Shown here piece by piece: positions 24,957 through 33,637 of a DNA stretch of 64,000 bases (position 1 is its first letter; each line of letters begins with the position of its first letter). The notes below the pieces were generated by a model. The model saw only the letters and a list, made by a program, of their open reading frames with translations. It was not told the origin of the DNA and searched no databases. Made by a program: the position numbers and the translations under genes. Source of the stretch: Clostridiales bacterium (GTDB lineage: Bacteria; Bacillota; Clostridia; Oscillospirales; Ruminococcaceae); contig QAMM01000001.1 in the NCBI GenBank assembly GCA_003150405.1, forward strand, positions 124,001 to 188,000. The letters run 5' to 3'.

Positions 24957-25496
24957 TTAATAATTTTCGGCCTTGATTTCAAAATAAGCGCGCGGATGCG
25001 AGCATACCGGGCAGATTTCCGGCGCTGCATCGCCATAGTGGATATGCCCGCAGTTGCGGCAGATCCAAAACTGCTTCTGTGCGCGTTTGAAAACCTCCTG
25101 GCCGTTGAGGTTCTGGATGAGCTTGCGGTAGCGTTCCTCATGCTCCTTTTCTACATTGCCCACCAGTTCAAACAGTACGGCAACCTTGGTAAAACCCTCC
25201 TCACGGGCTTCTTCGGCAAATTTTTTATACATGTCGGTCCACTCATAGTTCTCGCCGGCGGCGCCGTCCTCTAGGTTTTGCAGCGTCCCGCCCATGCCGT
25301 CGTGCAAAAGGCGGAACCAAATTTCCGCATGCTCCTTTTCATTGTCTGCCGTTTTGGTGAAGATGTCGGCAATCTGCTCGTACCCTTCCTTTTTTGCCTG
25401 TGATGCATAAAAGGTGTATTTGTTTCTCGCCTGGCTTTCGCCTGCAAAAGCGGCCATCAGGTTCGCTTCGGTCTTGCTTCCTTTTAACTGCTGCAT
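24957..25496 (-). CDS. rbr: Rubrerythrin
   Basis: Peroxide-detoxifying non-haem diiron protein of 179 residues, typical of anaerobes. The N-terminal ferritin-like four-helix domain carries the diiron ligands ([39 protein letters not shown]). The C-terminal rubredoxin-like domain has two CxxC knuckles ([10 protein letters not shown] and [13 protein letters not shown]). The ATG at 25496 is seven bases after AAGGGAG; two upstream starts in the frame are less well placed. It receives electrons from rubredoxin or NADH-dependent reductases encoded elsewhere. Confidence 0.95.
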   Translation of the reverse strand: MQQLKGSKTEANLMAAFAGESQARNKYTFYASQAKKEGYEQIADIFTKTADNEKEHAEIWFRLLHDGMGGTLQNLEDGAAGENYEWTDMYKKFAEEAREEGFTKVAVLFELVGNVEKEHEERYRKLIQNLNGQEVFKRAQKQFWICRNCGHIHYGDAAPEICPVCSHPRAYFEIKAENY

Positions 25497-25653
25497 AATC
25501 ATTCTCCCTTTTCCCGCCGCCGCGGGGTGTAGTTGCCGCCTGTGCGGCACGTCTGGTTTTATTCTGCCACACCGCTGGAATTTTTATGCAGTTTCCCGCA
25601 AAAAACGGGAAGGCAAAAATATGTCTCCCCGTTTTTTCTCCTTACAGCCGTCT

Positions 25654-26994
25654 TTATGAAAGCTGGGCGGTTCCGTTCTGTTCAAGAATTGCAAGGTCGC
25701 TCACGCCAATATACAGACCGCCCTGTGAATTGTGAAGCGCCTTTTCCCAATCCTCCAGCAGAATCTCCCGCAGCCGGCCGCTCTGCACCTGCTCTGCCGT
25801 AAAGCCGTCCACCGTCAGGTTCCTTTCTCCGCTCGGGTTTTCCAAATAAAAGCTGTAATGGGTAAAACCGTATCCGTTTTGCTCCATCCGTTCGGCCGCT
25901 TTTTCAATGAGCCGCGCTGCATTTTGCGGCGTAATCGTATCGCTCGTCGCACGCAGCTCCAAAGCGAATTTGCAGGGCATCTGCGGGTCAAACACCGCAT
26001 CCAGCTCTGGCTTCTGGTTTCCGTCGCTGTAATCCTGCTCCTCAAAAACGCTCACCGTTGTACGCCCCTTTTCATATTCCGGCACCCCGGAAAGCGCAGC
26101 CCGCACCAATGCCGTATATTCCTGTCCCAGCCGTTCCCGTGTGTTGTAGCGGTTGAGCACCAAAACATCATAGTTGTCCCCTTCGACCCCATTCCTCCAG
26201 TAGACCGTGAAATGGGTATCGCGGCTGAAGGCTGATGCCACCCTGCCCTCATAGCTCCAAGTCATGGGGCAATATACAACTTCTTCTACCGTGCATCCCA
26301 ATGCACCATAATTCCAATCCACATACCGCTCCACGTCCTGTTTTGCCATATAATAGGATACAGGGTTGCCAAAGTACCAGCATAAAACAACAACCCAGCC
26401 TGTTAAAATGCCTCCAGCCAACATGCCGGCAGCCATCCGCCGCAGCTTTTCCGCGGCGCCTCTCCTCCGAAATGTATAGCGAAGAAGCAGCGCCATCAAC
26501 GCGCCTGCTGTGACCAGCAGGGCGTAAAGCAACGCGTAAATACCTGCCGCCAAAACGGCTGCCCACCACCGGGAAACATCTTGTATCAAATGGTAAATGA
26601 GCAGCCATACACCAGAAAACAGCAGTTGGCCAACCGGCATCCACCACCAGTGTTTTCCAAACAGCATGGTGCCAAGCACCCCAAGCAGGGGCATAATGAT
26701 AAGGCTATAGCCGGATACCGTGCTGTAAGTGTATGCCGTCCCAACCGCCGCACCAATCACCATCAGCACCACGCCGATCCAGAAAAGCGGGCGTTTCAGC
26801 CGTTTTATCAACTCCCTGTCCCGCTCCCGTTCCAGTACCGCTGGGGATTCCTCCCGCAGCAGCACGCGGCAAGCCTCGCATCCCTCCGCGTGCCGCTCTA
26901 CCAGTTCGCGGCTTTCCTCGCTCGCCGCACCATCCCGCACCAGCGGAATCAGATCCATACAGACCTCGCAGCTTACCTCCTTACCGTCCGTCAT
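25654..26994 (-). CDS. Membrane anti-sigma factor with N-terminal zinc finger and extracytoplasmic domain
   Basis: Protein of 446 residues. The N-terminal ~45 residues are an anti-sigma zinc finger (CEVCMDLIPLVRDGAASEES; HAEGCEAC). Then come about six transmembrane helices (roughly residues 68-200) and an extracytoplasmic domain of ~220 residues beginning near VSYYMAKQDVERYVDWNYG, like YfjL-type sensor domains. Its start overlaps the end of the sigma-factor gene by 14 bases. By the known logic of such pairs, it holds the sigma factor at the membrane and releases it when the outer domain senses an envelope signal. The signal is unknown. Confidence 0.87.
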   Translation of the reverse strand: MTDGKEVSCEVCMDLIPLVRDGAASEESRELVERHAEGCEACRVLLREESPAVLERERDRELIKRLKRPLFWIGVVLMVIGAAVGTAYTYSTVSGYSLIIMPLLGVLGTMLFGKHWWWMPVGQLLFSGVWLLIYHLIQDVSRWWAAVLAAGIYALLYALLVTAGALMALLLRYTFRRRGAAEKLRRMAAGMLAGGILTGWVVVLCWYFGNPVSYYMAKQDVERYVDWNYGALGCTVEEVVYCPMTWSYEGRVASAFSRDTHFTVYWRNGVEGDNYDVLVLNRYNTRERLGQEYTALVRAALSGVPEYEKGRTTVSVFEEQDYSDGNQKPELDAVFDPQMPCKFALELRATSDTITPQNAARLIEKAAERMEQNGYGFTHYSFYLENPSGERNLTVDGFTAEQVQSGRLREILLEDWEKALHNSQGGLYIGVSDLAILEQNGTAQLS

Positions 26995-27478
26995 CCAAAA
27001 ATCCCTCCTTTTGCAGAATATCCTTCAACCACCGCCGGGTACGGAATTCCAGCACCCGCGCTGAACTCTCCGAAATTCCCAGTGTTTCCGCAATTTCACT
27101 GTACGGACGCAGTTCCATCCGCATCGCGATGATTCTCCGCATCCGTTCGTCCTTTTCCGCCAGCAGCTCGCGGATGCGCTCCATCATCTGTTGGACTGCC
27201 AGCCGGTCGTCCATCCCGTTCGGCGCCCACAAATAAGCCTCGTCAAACGGCTGTTCCCCGCGCCTGCTCCGCAATTCCCGCAGCCACAGGTTACGCGCAA
27301 TGCCGCACAGCCAGGTGCGTACCGAAGAATCTCCCCGGAAGCTGTCAAGCGAGCGCATTGCCTGCAAAAAGGTCTCCGAGAGCAGATCCTCCGCAAGGGT
27401 CTGGTCATGGGTCAGGCTCATCAGGTAAGAAAAGACCGCCTGCCGGTGCATAAGGTACAATTCTTCAATTTCCCACAC
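26981..27478 (-). CDS. ECF-type RNA polymerase sigma factor
   Basis: Extracytoplasmic-function sigma factor of about 165 residues. Region 2 (VFSYLMSLTHDQTLAEDLLSETFLQAMRSLDSFRGDSSVRTWLCGIARNLW) and region 4 (MRMELRPYSEIAETLGISESSARVLEFRTRRWLKDIL) are complete. I chose GTG 27478, seven bases after AAAGGAGG; the longer frame upstream crosses the putative promoter. The anti-sigma gene overlaps it. A sequence fitting an ECF promoter lies 31-58 bases upstream, which suggests autoregulation. Confidence 0.9.
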   Translation of the reverse strand: MWEIEELYLMHRQAVFSYLMSLTHDQTLAEDLLSETFLQAMRSLDSFRGDSSVRTWLCGIARNLWLRELRSRRGEQPFDEAYLWAPNGMDDRLAVQQMMERIRELLAEKDERMRRIIAMRMELRPYSEIAETLGISESSARVLEFRTRRWLKDILQKEGFLDDGR

Positions 27479-27508
27479 GGCTGCCCCTCCTTTCCCCTCT
27501 CTGTCCAT

Positions 27509-27536
27509 TCGTCGCATTTTTCGCCTGGATGTTACA
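27509..27536 (-). promoter_or_regulatory. Putative autoregulated ECF promoter
   Basis: TGTAAC (27536-27531), 16-base spacer, CGACGA (27514-27509) on the minus strand. This follows the general ECF pattern of an AAC-containing -35 and a CG-rich -10, and would give a leader of about 25 bases ahead of the sigma-factor start. Confidence 0.55.
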
Positions 27537-28094
27537 GCCGGGTTCAACTTTTTTATTTCTCGGCGGCAACCCTTGGCTGTCACCCAAAAAGAAGGACGTC
27601 TGCACCGCGGCTCAAAACGCTGCACTCCAGGTCGGTTCAGCCGTCCTATACGCAGAAACACCACCATAACAGACGGCACTTTGAAGCACGTCACCCCCGG
27701 TGAGGGTACAATTCATGCAGCAAAACGCCTCTGATTCCGCATCCTTCCCGTGCTGCCGCTTGCAGGGGCTTCCCATATCCGATCAGCGCTCACCGTTTGC
27801 CCGTTGCTTTCTCACTCCAACCCCATTTAGGCGGTTTTGTTCCAATCGGCAAAGGCTTATTTTTCCCATCGTTTCCCGGCTGTATTTTCCATCGCTTTTG
27901 GGCCGGTCGCTATTCTCATAAACGGAATCTCCCGTATTCCCCATACATCCCGCGGCAGCTTGATCACATAGATCATCCTTAACTGTCCATGATATGCGGT
28001 TCTTTCCTTATCATACCTTCTATACGCCCGCACCGCAACCGATACTTCTCGCCATAACCGAAATCGCCAGAATGGACTGGGGCCTGTCAAGGAG
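27537..28094. other. Intergenic stretch without a supported gene
   Basis: About 560 bases between the ECF promoter and the acyl-CoA ligase terminator. I see no frame with a ribosome site and no repeat or RNA gene that I can support. Confidence 0.5.
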
Positions 28095-28130
28095 TAAAAA
28101 AGCGCCCGGCTTTTTGCCAGGCGCTTTTTT
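28095..28130. terminator. Terminator of the XRE-cupin/acyl-CoA ligase operon
   Basis: Stem GCGCCCGGC (28102-28110) with GCCAGGCGC (28116-28124), one mismatch, flanked by A-run and T-run; works for the minus-strand operon and potentially in the other direction. Confidence 0.85.
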
Positions 28131-28182
28131 ACATTTCTGCTGGTTTTGACAGGGATTACAAACCCTGCCGGACAGGCGGAAG

Positions 28183-29847
28183 CTATTTCCCTGCGTTGTC
28201 CGCGCTGCGGATTTCTGCACGCTTGATTTTCCCGCTGATGGTTTTTGGCAGCTCGCTTACGAACTCAACCACACGCGGGTATTTATATGGCGCGGTCTGA
28301 TCCTTTACATAGGTCTGAAGCTCCTTTTTGAGCGCGTCAGAGGGTGTGTACCCCTTAGCCAGCACAATGGTCGCCTTGACGGCGAAGCCGCGCAGCGGAT
28401 CGGGCACACCGGTGACGGCGCACTCCACAACCGACGGATGCTCCATCAGCACACTCTCAATCTCGAACGGCCCAATGCGGTAGCCGGAGCTTTTGATGAC
28501 ATCGTCGGTGCGGCTCATATACCAGAAGTAGCCGTCCTCATCCTTCCACGCCATATCGCCGGTGTGGTAAAGGCCGTCGTGCCAGGCTTCTTTGGTCAAA
28601 TCCTCATTGCGGTAGTAGCCGGAGAACAGCCCAAACGGCTTGCCTTTGTCGGTGCGGACTACAATCTCGCCCACTTCACCAGTGGCAACCGGGTTGCCGT
28701 CGGAATCCACCAAGTCTACGTCGTACTGCGGACAGGGCTTGCCCATCGAACCCGGTTTCGGCGTCATACCGCGCAGGTTTGCAATCAGCAGGGCGGTCTC
28801 GGTCTGGCCAAAGCCCTCCATCAGCTTGAGCCCGGTGTACTGGTAAAATTTATTAAAGACCTCCGGATTGAGCGCCTCGCCTGCAATGGTGCAGTGCTGG
28901 AGTGACGAAAGGTCGTACTTGCCCAAATCCTCCTGGATAAAGAACCGGTACATGGTCGGCGGCGCACAGAAGGTGGTAATACCATACTGCGAGAACAGCG
29001 GCAGAATGTCCTCCGCATGGAAGCGGTCAAAGTCGTAGACAAACACCGCGGTCTCGCTCAGCCACTGGCCGTACAGCTTGCCCCAAACCGCCTTGCCCCA
29101 GCCGGTGTCCGAAATGGTGAAATGAATGCCGTCCGGATCGACGTTCTGCCAGTAATGTGCAGTGACAAAATGGCCGAGCGCATAGTCAAAGCTCTGGGTG
29201 GCAATTTTCGGGTAACCGGTTGTGCCGGAGGTGAAGTACATCAGCATCGGGTCGGAGATCACGGTGCCGGCTTCGCCTGCCGGGCGTTCAAATTCGGTGG
29301 ACTGCTGCATGAGCAGGGCGTCAAAGTCCTCCCAGCCCTCGCGTCCTCCGTTGACAATGAGTTTGGTGTGCACCGTCGGGCTTTCCGGGAGCGAAGCCTC
29401 AATGTGCTCCGGCACCCCGTCGTCCTGGGTGGCGACAATAGCGGAAACTCCCGCCGCATTGAAGCGGTAGACAAAATCTTTTTTCATAAGCTGGTTGGTT
29501 GCCGGAATGGCCACCGCGCCCAGCTTGTGCAGCCCGAGGATCGAGAACCAGAACTGGTAGTGCCGCTTGAGCACCAGCATGACCCGGTCGCCTTTCTGAA
29601 TGCCCTTGGCCGCAAACAGGTTCGCCGCCCGGTTGGAATATTCCCGCAGCTGCGCGAAGGTGAAGTTGATGTTCTTTTTGTCCTTGCTCACCCAGACCAG
29701 CGCCCGCTTGTCCGGGCACTTTTCCGCCAACGCGTCCATAACATCAAACGCAAAGTTAAAATTCTCCGGCGGGTGGAAGTTCAGGCTTTTTAAGCTGCCC
29801 TTTTCGTCTTCCTCCACCGTAACAAATTTTTCATAAATTCTGCCCAT
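28183..29847 (-). CDS. AMP-dependent acyl-CoA synthetase (short/medium or branched-chain acids)
   Basis: Cytoplasmic adenylate-forming ligase of 554 residues that couples a carboxylate to CoA at the expense of ATP. The P-loop-like motif is MYFTSGTTGYPKIA (about 215), A5 is MEGFGQTETAL, A7 YHTGDMAWKDEDGYFWYMSRTDDVIKSSGYRIG, and the catalytic A10 lysine lies in PKTISGKIKRAEIR. The layout matches the medium-chain/phenylacetate-like acyl-CoA synthetases that sit beside XRE-cupin regulators. It lies three bases after the regulator gene in one transcript with a T-box leader. From the inferred Ile specifier, I propose a role in activating branched-chain acids for amino-acid synthesis; the acid itself cannot be read from sequence. 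Confidence 0.9.
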   Translation of the reverse strand: MGRIYEKFVTVEEDEKGSLKSLNFHPPENFNFAFDVMDALAEKCPDKRALVWVSKDKKNINFTFAQLREYSNRAANLFAAKGIQKGDRVMLVLKRHYQFWFSILGLHKLGAVAIPATNQLMKKDFVYRFNAAGVSAIVATQDDGVPEHIEASLPESPTVHTKLIVNGGREGWEDFDALLMQQSTEFERPAGEAGTVISDPMLMYFTSGTTGYPKIATQSFDYALGHFVTAHYWQNVDPDGIHFTISDTGWGKAVWGKLYGQWLSETAVFVYDFDRFHAEDILPLFSQYGITTFCAPPTMYRFFIQEDLGKYDLSSLQHCTIAGEALNPEVFNKFYQYTGLKLMEGFGQTETALLIANLRGMTPKPGSMGKPCPQYDVDLVDSDGNPVATGEVGEIVVRTDKGKPFGLFSGYYRNEDLTKEAWHDGLYHTGDMAWKDEDGYFWYMSRTDDVIKSSGYRIGPFEIESVLMEHPSVVECAVTGVPDPLRGFAVKATIVLAKGYTPSDALKKELQTYVKDQTAPYKYPRVVEFVSELPKTISGKIKRAEIRSADNAGK

Positions 29848-29850
29848 CGT

Positions 29851-30429
29851 TTAATTGTCCCCTTTCTTCCCCAGGATGATCGCCAGAAATTCACAGTCCG
29901 CGTCGTCGCCGGCAATCATGCCGTGTCCCCGGCCGGAATCGTAATAAACTGCATCGCCTTCGTGCAGCACCTCCAAATGATCCTCATAACGGAAAATCAA
30001 GGTGCCCTTCAGTATGTAGTCAAACTCCTCCCCTTCGTGGGTGGAAAGCTCAATGTTGTTTGTATCCTGCGCCGCGTCGTATTTTGCCGTGACAAAGAAC
30101 GGTTCCGCCAGTTTGTCTTTGAAAAAGGACGCCAGATACTGGTAGTTAAACCCCTTGCGGCGCTCAATCGGCAGGCCGTGCCCTTTTCGTACAATCGAAT
30201 ACCGCGAAAGACGGGGCGCTTCGCCGGTCAGCAGTTCAGACAGGTCCAGCCCAAACGCCTTGGCGCATTTGTATAAAAAGGTGAAGGAAAAATCGGTTTC
30301 CCCGCGCTCAGCCGCCTCGTATGCTTCTGGGGTGGTGTCGGTAATTCGTGCCATCTCCTCCACCGAAAGCTCAAGGATTAACCGCATGCCTTTAATTCGC
30401 TCTGCAATCTGCATGACCTGTGTATCCAT
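29851..30429 (-). CDS. XRE-type regulator with C-terminal cupin domain
   Basis: Transcription factor of 192 residues. Helix-turn-helix at about 12-66 (GMRLILELSVEEMARITDTTPEAYEAAERGETDFSF) and a cupin sensor domain at about 110-185 (EFDYILKGTLIFRYEDHLEVLHEGDAVYYDSGRGHGMI). This pairing regulates adjacent metabolic genes in many bacteria, the cupin binding a small-molecule effector. AGGAGG lies just ahead of the ATG at 30429. First clear gene behind the T-box leader, with the acyl-CoA ligase directly downstream. It may autoregulate or tune the operon according to the ligase's substrate or product. Confidence 0.92.
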   Translation of the reverse strand: MDTQVMQIAERIKGMRLILELSVEEMARITDTTPEAYEAAERGETDFSFTFLYKCAKAFGLDLSELLTGEAPRLSRYSIVRKGHGLPIERRKGFNYQYLASFFKDKLAEPFFVTAKYDAAQDTNNIELSTHEGEEFDYILKGTLIFRYEDHLEVLHEGDAVYYDSGRGHGMIAGDDADCEFLAIILGKKGDN

Positions 30430-30636
30430 CTCAAGGTCCTCCTTTTTGTTGGTTGATGTTTATATAAACCACAGCCTTACGGCTGCCGCTGCCGTCATCT
30501 GCCGGGCGGGTGATTTCTCCCACACACCGGCGCTTGGCTTTTCCCGCACCGGCACGGCGTTTCACCGCCATGCCGCAGAAACCTCCGCCCTGTTCCCGGC
30601 AGGGGTTCCGCCGGTGAAAAAAGCCGGGAAAATAGT

Positions 30637-30901
30637 AAAAGCTCCCGTCCACTCATGGGACGAGAGCTGATTCCCGCGGTACCACCCAAATTGACGCATA
30701 CAATACGTCCGCTTGTATTCAGGCTCACGATGAAGCCCTATGCCTTTAACGGTGCAAACCGTAGCGGCTTAATGACTTGGTTCAGCCGCTCCGCTCAAAA
30801 GGGATTGGTACCTGCCGCCCCCACCGCCTTACACCAACCGGCGGCTCTCTGATGGCAGACTGCACAGGACCATTGTCTTTCTCACTGCGTTTTCAAGTGT
30901 T
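30637..30901 (-). promoter_or_regulatory. T-box riboswitch leader of the XRE-cupin/acyl-CoA ligase operon
   Basis: The minus strand holds a near-perfect T-box core GGGTGGTACCGCG (30687-30675), a terminator stem (30668-30641) and a T-run (30640-30637). Stem I has the same 30-base apical segment (30821-30850) as the cstA leader. Taking the GAGC element after Stem I (30796-30793) as reference, the specifier reads AUC at 30805-30803 (isoleucine), six bases before GAGC exactly as in glyQS. UGGU matches a discriminator A. Identity as a T-box is secure; specificity is inferred. About 200 bases separate the terminator from the first clear gene. Confidence 0.92.
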
Positions 30902-30907
30902 GCCACC

Positions 30908-30936
30908 ATTTTAGCACAGCAAAAATCCCTTGTCAA
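30908..30936 (-). promoter_or_regulatory. Promoter of the T-box/XRE-cupin/ligase transcript
   Basis: TTGACA (30936-30931), 17-base spacer, TAAAAT (30913-30908) on the minus strand, directly ahead of the T-box leader. Confidence 0.85.
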
Positions 30937-30957
30937 GCGGTTTTCGCGGGTTGGGGT

Positions 30958-31167
30958 TTAGTCCCCGGACGGCAGCGTGTCATTGTGGCGGAAGAACAGT
31001 GAAATGCACCACAGGCCGGCAAGCGCCACCAATGTGTAGATGATTCTGCTCACAATGGCCCCCTGCCCGCCGAAAATCCACGCCACAATGTCAAACTGGA
31101 AAATACCGATGGAACCCCAGTTGATCGCGCCGATGATAACCAGCGCCAGTGCGATTTTATCCAGCAT
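30958..31167 (-). CDS. DUF378 family small membrane protein
   Basis: Membrane protein of 69 residues with two transmembrane helices (about 5-30 and 38-60). The conserved DUF378 opening is ALALVIIGAINWGSIGIFQFDIVAWIFGG, and the second helix is RIIYTLVALAGLWCI. Function unknown; such genes are widespread single units in Firmicutes. It ends 22 bases before the -35 of the T-box promoter, with no terminator of its own that I can see. Confidence 0.88.
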   Translation of the reverse strand: MLDKIALALVIIGAINWGSIGIFQFDIVAWIFGGQGAIVSRIIYTLVALAGLWCISLFFRHNDTLPSGD

Positions 31168-31315
31168 ACCTTTTCGACTCCTTTTTCCTCAGGGCCCGCA
31201 GTCCTCCTTTCGGCGGCTGCAAACCCTGCGTTTTTGTAAAACCGGTTGCGGGATGTTTATCCAGACCTGCCTCCGGCAAATTTGAATATTCCGCAACAAT
31301 AGTATGGTTCTTCCC

Positions 31316-31345
31316 TTGTGCTTTTATACGGTTTTGTGCTAAAAT
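31316..31345 (+). promoter_or_regulatory. Probable promoter of the NERD-domain gene
   Basis: TTGTGC (31316-31321), 18-base spacer, TAAAAT (31340-31345), about 40 bases ahead of the start codon. Confidence 0.5.
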
Positions 31346-31382
31346 AGAAGCATTCATCAATTAAAGGAGTGTCAAAAATCGC

Positions 31383-32039
31383 ATGGATACGACCACCATC
31401 ATTGCACTGAGCATTTCGGGCGGCATCCTCGCTATTGCTGCAATCGTTTATGCCATCGTCCGCAGAAAGAAAAATCACATTAAAAAGCTCGGCAAAAAAG
31501 GCGAAAAAAAGGTGCAGAAGGTTTTGAATAAATTCGCGCGTTTCCGTGAAGCCAAGGTCCTTCATGATATTTATCTTCCGCTTTATGAAAACACCACCCA
31601 AATTGACCACATTCTCATCGCCCCGTTCGGCGTCATGGTCATTGAAACCAAGAACTGGATCGGCGAAGTCTACGGCAATCCGGCCGAAGAACAGTGGCTC
31701 CAGGTTGCCGGAGAGGATCGCAACAAACACTACAACCCGCTCATGCAGAACAAAACCCACCTGGACAACATCCGCCACATCTTCAAAAAAGCAAACATCT
31801 ACCGGGTCAGTGTCGAAGGCGCTGTCGTTTTTGCCGAACGCAAGTGCGACCTCTACTGCCCGCGCGGCGTGCCGGTCTACACCTTCAAACAGTTTAAAAA
31901 ACTGCTCAAAAAACCCGCTTATGAAGCGGATAACAAGGTGGATGTTGAAAAGGTGGCAAACGCCATCCTCAGCCAGCAGGTTACCGACAAAAAGAAAATT
32001 GCAAACCACGTCAAAGCCATAAAAAAAATGCACGGCTAA
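31383..32039 (+). CDS. Membrane-anchored NERD-domain protein (nuclease-related)
   Basis: Protein of 218 residues: one N-terminal transmembrane helix (about 5-27), a Lys-rich stretch, then a NERD domain (about 40-150; KLGKKGEKKVQKVLNKF, DIYLPLYENTTQIDHILIAPFGVMVIETKNWIG). The E..D..ETK residues resemble the active site of the endonuclease-like superfamily, so it may cut or bind DNA, but the membrane anchor leaves the role open. ATG 31383 follows AAAGGAG at a rather long distance (13 bases). Confidence 0.85.
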   Translation: MDTTTIIALSISGGILAIAAIVYAIVRRKKNHIKKLGKKGEKKVQKVLNKFARFREAKVLHDIYLPLYENTTQIDHILIAPFGVMVIETKNWIGEVYGNPAEEQWLQVAGEDRNKHYNPLMQNKTHLDNIRHIFKKANIYRVSVEGAVVFAERKCDLYCPRGVPVYTFKQFKKLLKKPAYEADNKVDVEKVANAILSQQVTDKKKIANHVKAIKKMHG

Positions 32040-32120
32040 AAATGCCATCCTTTATATTTCCCCGCGCTTCCTGTTCTATGTCCGACTTTTTATTTTGCAA
32101 GAGAAGAAAGGAAATGCTTC

Positions 32121-32351
32121 ATGAAAAAAGTCGTTTTTGGCTCCTTTTTGATTTTGACAGGCGCGCTGGCGGCTGCCCTGCTTCTGGCAGGCTCTATGAG
32201 CAACGAATGGACCGTAGACGGGCAGCTTTCCGCTTTCTGGAACCTTTCCCAGTATGGTCTAACGCCCGCTTTCTACTGTTTTATCGGCATTGCTGTACTG
32301 GGCTTCATCGTCGCCCTCGTTGGATTGTTTGAAAAAAAGGAGCGCAGTTAA
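32121..32351 (+). CDS. Small two-helix membrane protein of unknown function
   Basis: I do not recognise the family. The 76-residue product has two hydrophobic segments (about 4-24 and 50-70), a short outer loop (MSNEWTVDGQLSAFWNLSQYGLTP) and a charged C terminus FEKKERS. AAAGGAA stands seven bases before the ATG at 32121. It lies between the NERD and aminotransferase genes on the same strand and may be cotranscribed with them. Confidence 0.75.
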   Translation: MKKVVFGSFLILTGALAAALLLAGSMSNEWTVDGQLSAFWNLSQYGLTPAFYCFIGIAVLGFIVALVGLFEKKERS

Positions 32352-32418
32352 ATGCCCCTGCCCGCCGGCGTTCCGGCGGGAACGTCCCACCCGTATCACA
32401 GACAGGAGGAATCCCATT

Positions 32419-33609
32419 ATGGAATACACATTTTCCAATCGCATCAAAACCATCAAAGCATCCGCTATCCGCGAAATTTTTAAATTGACCGCCGACCCGG
32501 CCGTCATTTCCTTTGCAGCGGGCAACCCCTCGCCGGACTCTTTCCCGGTTGACGCCATTGCCGAAATTACTGCGGATATCTTCAAAAACGAACCGGTGGA
32601 AGCGCTCCAGTACAACATCACCGAGGGTTATCTGCCGCTGCGGAACTACCTCAAGGAGACCTTGCTCCCCAAGTTTCACAGCTATGATCCGGAGCGCGAC
32701 GACGTCCTCGTCGTCACCGGCGGCCAGCAGGGCATTGACCTCGCCTGCAAGGTGCTCTGCAATGAAGGAGACACCGTCCTGTGCGAGAATCCCAGTTTCG
32801 TCGGCGCACTCAACGCCATCAAGGCCTACAACACCAATCTTGTCGGCATTGACCTGGAATCGGATGGCATCAACCTCGAACAGCTCGAACAGGCGCTTAA
32901 AACCGAGAAAAACGTAAAGCTCCTTTACATCATTCCAACCTTCCAGAATCCGTCCGGCATTACTACTTCGCTTGAAAAACGCAAAGCTGTTTATGAACTC
33001 TGCAAACAGTACGGCGTCCTCATCCTCGAGGACAACCCCTATGGCATGCTCCGGTTTGACGGGGAGGATATCCCCACCATCAAGTCAATGGACACCGAAG
33101 GCATCGTCATCTACGACGGCAGCTTTTCCAAGGTGCTCTCGCCGGGGATGCGCATCGGCTTTATCAGCCTCCCGAAGGAGATTGCCGCAAAGGTCACGGT
33201 GGCAAAACAGGTCAACGACGTTCACACCAACATCCTCGCCCAGATGATCTGCCACCGCTTCGTCACAAAATACGATTTTGACGCGCATGTCGATCGGCTG
33301 CGCGCGCTTTACCGCCAGAAATGCCACTTCATGCTCGAAATGCTTGACCGTTACTTTGACCCCCGTGTCACCTTTACCCGTCCGCAGGGCGGCCTCTTCA
33401 TTTGGGGTACCCTCCCCGATGAGGTGGATATGATGCAGTTCTGCCGCGACGCAGTCGCCAAAAAGGTGGCCGTCGTCCCGGGCAGCGCCTTTCTGCCGCA
33501 TGAGGAGACCATGGTCTCCCGTTCCTTCCGCATGAATTTCTCCATGCCGAGCGACGAACAGATTGAAAAAGGCGTAAAAATCCTGGGCGAAATGACCCAC
33601 AGCCTCTAA
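32419..33609 (+). CDS. PLP-dependent class I/II aminotransferase (2-aminoadipate/aromatic type)
   Basis: Fold-type I aminotransferase of 396 residues, similar in layout to LysN/MocR-related enzymes. Features: FAAGNPSPDSFPVDAI near the N terminus, VTGGQQGIDLACKVL (PLP phosphate site), PTFQNPSGITTSLEKR, EDNPYGMLRF, the PLP lysine in YDGSFSKVLSPGMRIGF, and the carboxylate-binding arginine in RSFRMNFSMP. Such enzymes move amino groups from aromatic or long-chain amino acids to 2-oxoglutarate. ATG 32419 has AGGAGG ahead. trpS follows after 28 bases, so the two probably share a transcript. Confidence 0.9.
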   Translation: MEYTFSNRIKTIKASAIREIFKLTADPAVISFAAGNPSPDSFPVDAIAEITADIFKNEPVEALQYNITEGYLPLRNYLKETLLPKFHSYDPERDDVLVVTGGQQGIDLACKVLCNEGDTVLCENPSFVGALNAIKAYNTNLVGIDLESDGINLEQLEQALKTEKNVKLLYIIPTFQNPSGITTSLEKRKAVYELCKQYGVLILEDNPYGMLRFDGEDIPTIKSMDTEGIVIYDGSFSKVLSPGMRIGFISLPKEIAAKVTVAKQVNDVHTNILAQMICHRFVTKYDFDAHVDRLRALYRQKCHFMLEMLDRYFDPRVTFTRPQGGLFIWGTLPDEVDMMQFCRDAVAKKVAVVPGSAFLPHEETMVSRSFRMNFSMPSDEQIEKGVKILGEMTHSL

Positions 33610-33637
33610 AATCCCCATAAAGGAAGATGATTCAACC

